A DNA stretch of 64,000 bases from Brevipalpus yothersi (Eukaryota; Arthropoda; Arachnida; Trombidiformes; Tenuipalpidae). Made by a program: the position numbers and the translations under genes. The notes below the pieces were generated by a model. The model was given only the letters and a program-made list of their open reading frames with translations, was not told the DNA's origin and did no database searches. The stretch's first letter is position 1, and each line of letters begins with the position of its first letter. Positions 58,918 to 64,000 of the stretch are shown piece by piece. The DNA lies in the NCBI GenBank assembly GCA_003956705.1, contig QZCP01000346.1:1-64000 (forward strand), given 5' to 3'.

Positions 58918-59655
58918 TCGATTTCGAGGAATAAATTCGAGTGGTCTCTTTGGTCGGGTTAACTAAAGGTCAAAGTTCTCAGATACAAAATGGGAAGGAT
59001 CGAACTTCTGAGACTCTCGACAAATCTCCTCGTCATGAATAGAATATAATTGTGTGGTTGTTAGGATTCCTTCTGGAATGGTGTAGTCATCAAGCGTAGT
59101 ATCTTCATCAACCATCTTTACCATATTGGCCACTGGTGGATGCATTCGAAGATTCTCTATGATACAATGATCTAGGTATATCAGTTGGTTTATCAAAGGA
59201 ATCGTCATGTTCTCATTCTCCTCATCAAAATCTAGTAGCTCTTCATAAAGTTTCTGTTGTATATTCGGATTGTGGACCATATTGTAGAGTAACCATATTG
59301 TCATGTTGGCAATCGTTTCGAAACTAATCAGCATGATGATTATCAATTCTCCTACGAGATCTTTCAAGCAACCATTCCTAGCAGAAACACTTTACTTAAA
59401 GAAGAAGTTATCAAGCATGTTATCCAAAAAGGCTTGATTTCGTGGTCTTGGCTGGTTTATTAATTGGGTGTCATGTTTAGATGCACTCGTAATTCTCTTT
59501 CTAATACGAGCCTCAACGATTTGTTTTACATAATTCTCAATTCTCTCACGTTCATCTTGAATTTCATATATCCGATTGCAAATTTTCAATAGCTGATCAT
59601 TCCATGTATAGAAGCGATATATTCGATCCAATAGCGAATCCAGAAAGCTTGACAT
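58918..59655 (-). pseudogene. Cytochrome P450 pseudogene, copy 1 (5'-truncated, heme loop deleted)
   Basis: Homology to the P450 at 26194 starts at FLDSL near 59655 and has no partner further upstream. The frame reads through DERERIENYVKQIVEARI and LDNMLDNFFFK, meets TAA at 59392-59394, and continues in the same frame with LVGELIIIMLISFETIANMT (I-helix) and ENLRMHPP (K-helix). After QKFDPSHFVSENFD a deletion of about 150 bases removes the whole heme loop; the tail FIPRN follows at about 58930. It cannot bind heme as a P450. Shares the TAA with copy 2, so the stop is older than the duplication. Confidence 0.85.
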
Positions 59656-60300
59656 GGTTTGTGTGGTTTGTTATTCTTATCTCAATTCATGGCAGATCTT
59701 CCTAAGGCCCGACTATAGCCTCTAAAGGGCTATAGAGACAGGGTATTGTGATATGATTGAAAAAGTATCATTTGGATGCATGCTTGTAGCGGTGAAGTCG
59801 TTCAGCATACGTTCAGAAGTAAACTAGGACCATAGGAAGGAGCAACTAGGTTCTGTCAATCTTTCTATTTCCCATCAGCAAGTGCCATCAGGTCCACAAA
59901 ACCATGGCCTATCTTCCATGATGGCCAACCTCGATTGAGAAATTTTTTGCTTCCTAATATTTTCTACATAACGTAGTATATTGATGAAAGCCAAACAGAG
60001 CGAGAATTCAATAATCAGCATATAAATTTTAAAATACTAACCTCATTGTATCTCCATGAAAGAACACTTCTGATTGGATACCAGAAAATCCACAGGGCGA
60101 AGAAGCGTCTTTGGCGAGCCTGGTAATTTACCGAAATCACGTAATTGGTAATATCATTTAGAATAGAATTGATTCACTTAATATAACCCACTCTGTATGA
60201 CATTTTTTGAAGTTTTAGAAAGATGAAGGAGCGGCAGCTGGAAATAGAGGACGAATTTATAGAGCAAAGAGAGACAGAGAGACAGAGAGACAGAGAGACA
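59656..60300. other. Spacer between P450 pseudogenes; end of first duplicate
   Basis: 59656-59900 matches 61800-62070 (for example GGCTATAGAGACAGGGT versus GAGCTATAGAGACAGGGT, and CTTGTAGCGGTGAAGTCGTT in both). A (GACAGA)n run at 60268-60320 marks the start of the second block. Confidence 0.6.
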
Positions 60301-60320
60301 GAGAGACAGAGAGAGAAAGA
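60268..60320 (+). repeat. (GACAGA)n short tandem repeat
   Basis: About 53 bases of hexanucleotide-like repeat GAGAGACAGA at the left border of the second duplicated block. Confidence 0.85.
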
Positions 60321-60908
60321 GTAAATTCCTGGGATCTTCCTGGAATCTGGACAATAAAATGTTCCAAGTAGTTCCCAGTTCAAGTTTTCTTTCAAGGAAA
60401 CTTCAGATCGAAACACCATTAAAATCTCATTTAACACTGTATGCGGAAATATTTTCACCACAATTTCTTACAATGTTTTCCTTCTTGGATAATTACAGTG
60501 AGCATGAGTATTATGTGATATTCAGATGATTTTTCTTTTATTCGTGTCAACTTTTGCCAATTATTTGCCTAGAAAGCTGGAAAATGTTCAGTATTAAAGT
60601 TTTCTTTGCGGCTACAGCTCTATGGTTTGGTGAATGTAGTGATAGGTGATGTTGGTATTGCTGAAAGAACATTTTTCGAATAGAACAAATTTGTTTGAAT
60701 TATTAGAAGGTAAGTGAAGTTTTCCATCTAAATAAGAAGAAATTTCAATTTTCTGATGATACATAATATTCTATAATAGTACATGATGTATGAGGAATGA
60801 TTGCATCCTGACTGCTACTTGCTTCATTAATTTGTAGTGGAAAGCTTTAATGGGTCGAGTTTGTGGAATTTGAATTGACACCATTAACACCTAAAAACGC
60901 GACGAGTT

Positions 60909-61799
60909 TCATCGATTCCGAGGGATGAATTCAGATCTGAGTGACCTCTTTGATCTGGTTGACAGATCAATCTGTACTTGGACCGTTTCTTTTTCAACAA
61001 GCTCAACTCGAAATCTCTTAAAAATATTGCTTAAAATGATCTCAGCCATCAGAATCGCTAATCTCTCACCAATACCACCACCAAATGGAATGAAAGCATC
61101 AGAAGGAATTTTGGCTATTTCCTCAGGTGCAAAGTTGGAAGGATCGAACTTCTGAGACTCTCGACAAATCTCCTCGTCATGAATAGAATATAATTGTGTG
61201 GTTGTTAGGATTCCTTCTGGAATGGTGTAATCATCAAGCGTAGTATCTTCATCAACCATCTTCTTCATATTGGCCACTGGTGGATGCATTCGAAGATTCT
61301 CTTTGATACAATGATCTAGGTATATCAGTTGGTTTATCAAAGAAATCGTCATGTTCTCATTCTCCTCATCAAAATCTAGTAGCTCTTCGTGAAGTTTCTG
61401 TTGTATATCCGGATTGTGGACCATATTGTAGAGTAACCATATTGTCATGTTGGAAATCGTTTCGAAACTAATCAGCATGATGATTATCAATTCCCCTACG
61501 AGATCTTTCAAGCAACCATTCCTAGCAGAAACACTTTACTTAAAGAAGAAGTTATCAAGCATGTTATCCAAAAAGGCTTGATTTCGTGGTCTCGACTTGT
61601 CTGTTAATTGGGTGTCATGTTTAGATGCACTCGTAATTCTTTTGCTAATACGAGCCTCAACGATTCGTTTTACATAATTCTCAATTCTCTCACGTTCATC
61701 TTGGATTTCATATATCCAATTGTAAATTTTCAATAGCTGATCATTCCATGTATAGGAGCGATATATTCGATTCGATAGCGAATCCAGAAAGCTTGTCAT
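60909..61799 (-). pseudogene. Cytochrome P450 pseudogene, copy 2 (5'-truncated, heme cysteine deleted)
   Basis: Same start of homology (TSFLDSLSNRIYRSYTW) and same in-frame TAA (61536-61538) as copy 1. Downstream the frame stays open to the stop at 60909 with I-helix LISFETISNMT, K-helix ENLRMHPP and the FAPEEIAKIPSDAFIPFGGG region. The heme loop reads FGGGIGERLAIL: compared with FGDGPRRCIGEPIAIL in the intact P450, four residues including the Cys ligand are gone, a 12-base deletion. So it cannot be a working P450 even if the stop were bypassed. 5' exons are missing. Confidence 0.85.
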
Positions 61800-63948
61800 G
61801 GTTTGTGTTATTCTTATCTCATGTCATCTCTAAACCTTCCCAAGCCCCGAATATAGCCTCTAGAGAGCTATAGAGACAGGGTGTTGCAATATAATTGAAA
61901 AAGTATCTTTTGTATGTATGCTTGTAGCGGTGAAGTCGTTCAGCATGCGTTCAGTATGATGCAAAATTGTTGGAATGAAATTTTGAAGTACACTAGGGCC
62001 ATTGGAAGGAGCTACCAGATTTATCGAACTTTCCATCCCCTATTGGCCAGAGACATCAGTTTTTCTTCTAATCATAACCTTATACTTATCGAAAAGCGGT
62101 GTTCGCTTTCTCCCAATGCAAATGTTTCATTGAGAGCCTTCATGGACATCTACACTGTACTTTGCTGGAAGTTTTCAATGGAAATGATTATTTCCATAGA
62201 ATGATGGAAACTATCCCATCGTAGAAAGAACAAAAGCTCTTTTCTTGGGATCATTATCAAGTTTCTCCCACAAATGGCCAGATATTTCATTCAATTCATA
62301 CTCAATTCAAGCAGAATACAAGATTCAATTTTCCTACTTCACAATCATAACTGTGAATTCAAATCGACCCTCAAGTGGAAATAATAAGAAACTTGATGTC
62401 AAAAAACAAAAAATATTATTACAAATAATTTAGTACTCAATTCAATGCCTTAAATTGTTATGTAAAAAATAATCATCAATTGAGTAGAAAAATCATCTGA
62501 TCAATCCAGCTAATAAATATCATTTAAATTTACCTGATCAAAGTCTACCGTCTCGATGAAAATTTACCCTCATACAGTAGATGCTGCCTCATAAACATCC
62601 TCACCTATCTGTAGAACTGTTCTGTTTGAATTTCATGTTCATACTGTGATATGATCTCTTTATGGTGATAAAAATTTTAGGAAACCTGAAATCCATAGAT
62701 TCTTCATCATTCTCCTCACATATGTATACTGTGTGAATCTAGTTAGTACAAGATGAGTATCTAGATACAGAAAAATCAAATGTCAGAGGTCACTGGTACT
62801 TAGACCCATTCAACCGGTTCTGTGAACTTGATTCCTAGGTTTTGCCGAAATTTTGCTCAAAAATTTGGCCAATAATCAGAATATTCCATGACTGTCTTAT
62901 ATCAGGCACACCAAAACATTTCACCAAGATCAGTATGTAGAAGATTATTCATGGATTCCGTTAAAAGGGGAATAATTTTGATATGAAATGCTATATATGT
63001 GCAAATCGAGAGCTATCAATAGAGGAGTGAAACCAATATGATAATTGAAGATTATTTGCGAGGGAATAAGTAACCATGATGGATGAGAAAAATTCTAACA
63101 GTTAGATCCGGAATAACATATTTTTATTATGTAGAAGATGTTTTTGCACCAATATAAACATTTTATTACACCTAAAATGACCTTCTGAGGAGCATGTTTT
63201 TGCTTTGGAAAAGGTGAAAAAAGGTTTTTGTGTTTCTCAATATTAAATGTTACGTTCCCATCAAAACATTGCAAGTGGAAAGAATGAATTCATGAATAAA
63301 TTCAAATTAATTTAGCATGGAATCATGAGACAATTCATTTTTATCAACACAGAGGAAATTTTGGAGTAAATAAGTAGTCGAGAACGAGTTTTTATTCAAA
63401 TATACTCAGATTCTTCTACAATCATACATGAAATTAATAAGGTCTTTCATATTCTGGAAATAAATTTGGATTTCAATAGCTTCCTCTGTCTGTCGAGAAA
63501 ATCAATCCGTTGTCTTTACAAAAAGATCATCATGGTCATAAAATAACGAACATCATCACATCCTTATATAGTCAGTCATCTCGTTACCATAAACGACGAG
63601 GTGATGTGTCTCCCATGAAAAGCTCAGAAAAGGTCAGAAATTCAGTCAGAACTAATGTGAACTAATCAAATGAACACCAGGACAGAATCATCTGATCAAT
63701 TCTCTCAATGTAAACCATTTTGACCTACCTCAGCAAAAAATACGATCTCGGGACAATTCATTGTGATGGACAATATCTGATTAACGATAAGCTCATATAA
63801 TATTGATTCATTTGTTTGCCATTCGAGAAAAGGTATCGGTTGTGTTATACATGTATAGTTAGGGTGTTAAGGTATAGTATTGATTGTGTATTATCATTGG
63901 TGATAGAAAATCAAATTGCTCTCGAGATACAAGACAGAAGTGACCATT
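61800..63948. other. Intergenic; end of duplicate block and dispersed repeat
   Basis: 61800-62070 completes the second duplicated block. 62800-63100 is the second copy of the dispersed repeat. 63880-63948 matches the 3' flank of the receptor-like gene (56600-56660). No gene supported in between. Confidence 0.5.
62800..63100 (+). repeat. Dispersed repeat, copy 2
   Basis: Aligns with the reverse complement of 28140-28480, 34 kb away. The stretch around AAAGGGGAATAATTTTGATA is followed by TGA in the frame that is open in copy 1. Confidence 0.7.
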
Positions 63949-64000
63949 TCACTCAGCTGGAAGAGTTGCGTTAAGAAATGAAAGCTCAATCACAATCGCC
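63949..64000 (-). CDS. Second ionotropic-receptor-like gene, 3' end only
   Basis: The last 52 bases read, on the minus strand, AIVIELSFLNATLPAE and a stop at 63949-63951. This matches the C-terminus AIVIELSYLKTLLPSE of the gene at 56661-57929, and the 3' flank matches as well. The rest lies beyond the window, so whether the copy is intact cannot be judged. Confidence 0.7.
   Translation of the reverse strand, partial: AIVIELSFLNATLPAE

Larger units (their letters stand above)
58330..62070. repeat. Tandem segmental duplication carrying the P450 pseudogenes
   Basis: Block 1 (about 58330-59900) and block 2 (about 60290-62070) align along their length in the same orientation at high identity, with a deletion in block 1 inside the pseudogene and small indels elsewhere. 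The receptor-like genes lie outside on both sides (56661 and the right edge), so a larger duplicated unit is likely. Confidence 0.8.

Overview
The window is animal nuclear DNA, AT-rich, with spliceosomal genes whose introns are mostly 44-125 nt. The gene set (animal-type multidomain fatty acid synthase, NRF-6-like acyltransferases, CYP3-clan-like P450s, tetraspanin, DUF229 protein, MATH-BTB protein, ionotropic-receptor-like gene, IGHMBP2-like helicases) and the many (CT)n/(GA)n microsatellites point to an arthropod. A mite or other chelicerate is plausible, but this is a guess from gene content. Exon coordinates below were worked out by hand from GT/AG sites, phase and comparison of paralogues inside the window.

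Layout. 1-5412: left-truncated Ty3/gypsy-type LTR retrotransposon on the minus strand (putative 5' LTR, tRNA-Ala-type primer binding site, very long leader, one open gag-pol frame reaching reverse transcriptase at the window edge). Its LTR, leader and gag start carry a remarkable array of small perfect hairpins with 5-nt loops. 6078-27879: a block that may be linked by lipid or xenobiotic chemistry: a P450 (+), two tandem NRF-6-like acyltransferase genes (-), a MATH-BTB gene (+), a 2528-aa fatty acid synthase with a degenerate acyltransferase domain (-), and a second P450 (+) divergent from it. 27880-32537: intergenic, rich in microsatellites, with one member of a dispersed repeat. 32538-41823: tetraspanin and DUF229 genes (+). 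42764-55412: three SF1 helicase paralogues of the IGHMBP2 type (two on minus, one on plus) separated by a 5-kb microsatellite-rich gap. 56661-64000: an ionotropic-receptor-like gene (-), two duplicated 5'-truncated P450 pseudogenes (-) and the 3' end of a second ionotropic-receptor copy at the right edge.

The most unusual signal is the hairpin array: 25 perfect stems of at least 6 bp with exactly 5-nt loops in about 2.8 kb, 14 of them with loop TTGAT or its complement ATCAA, while stem sequences are all different. The other main points are the synthase with an acyltransferase domain missing residues needed for malonyl transfer, and P450 relics whose heme cysteine has been deleted.
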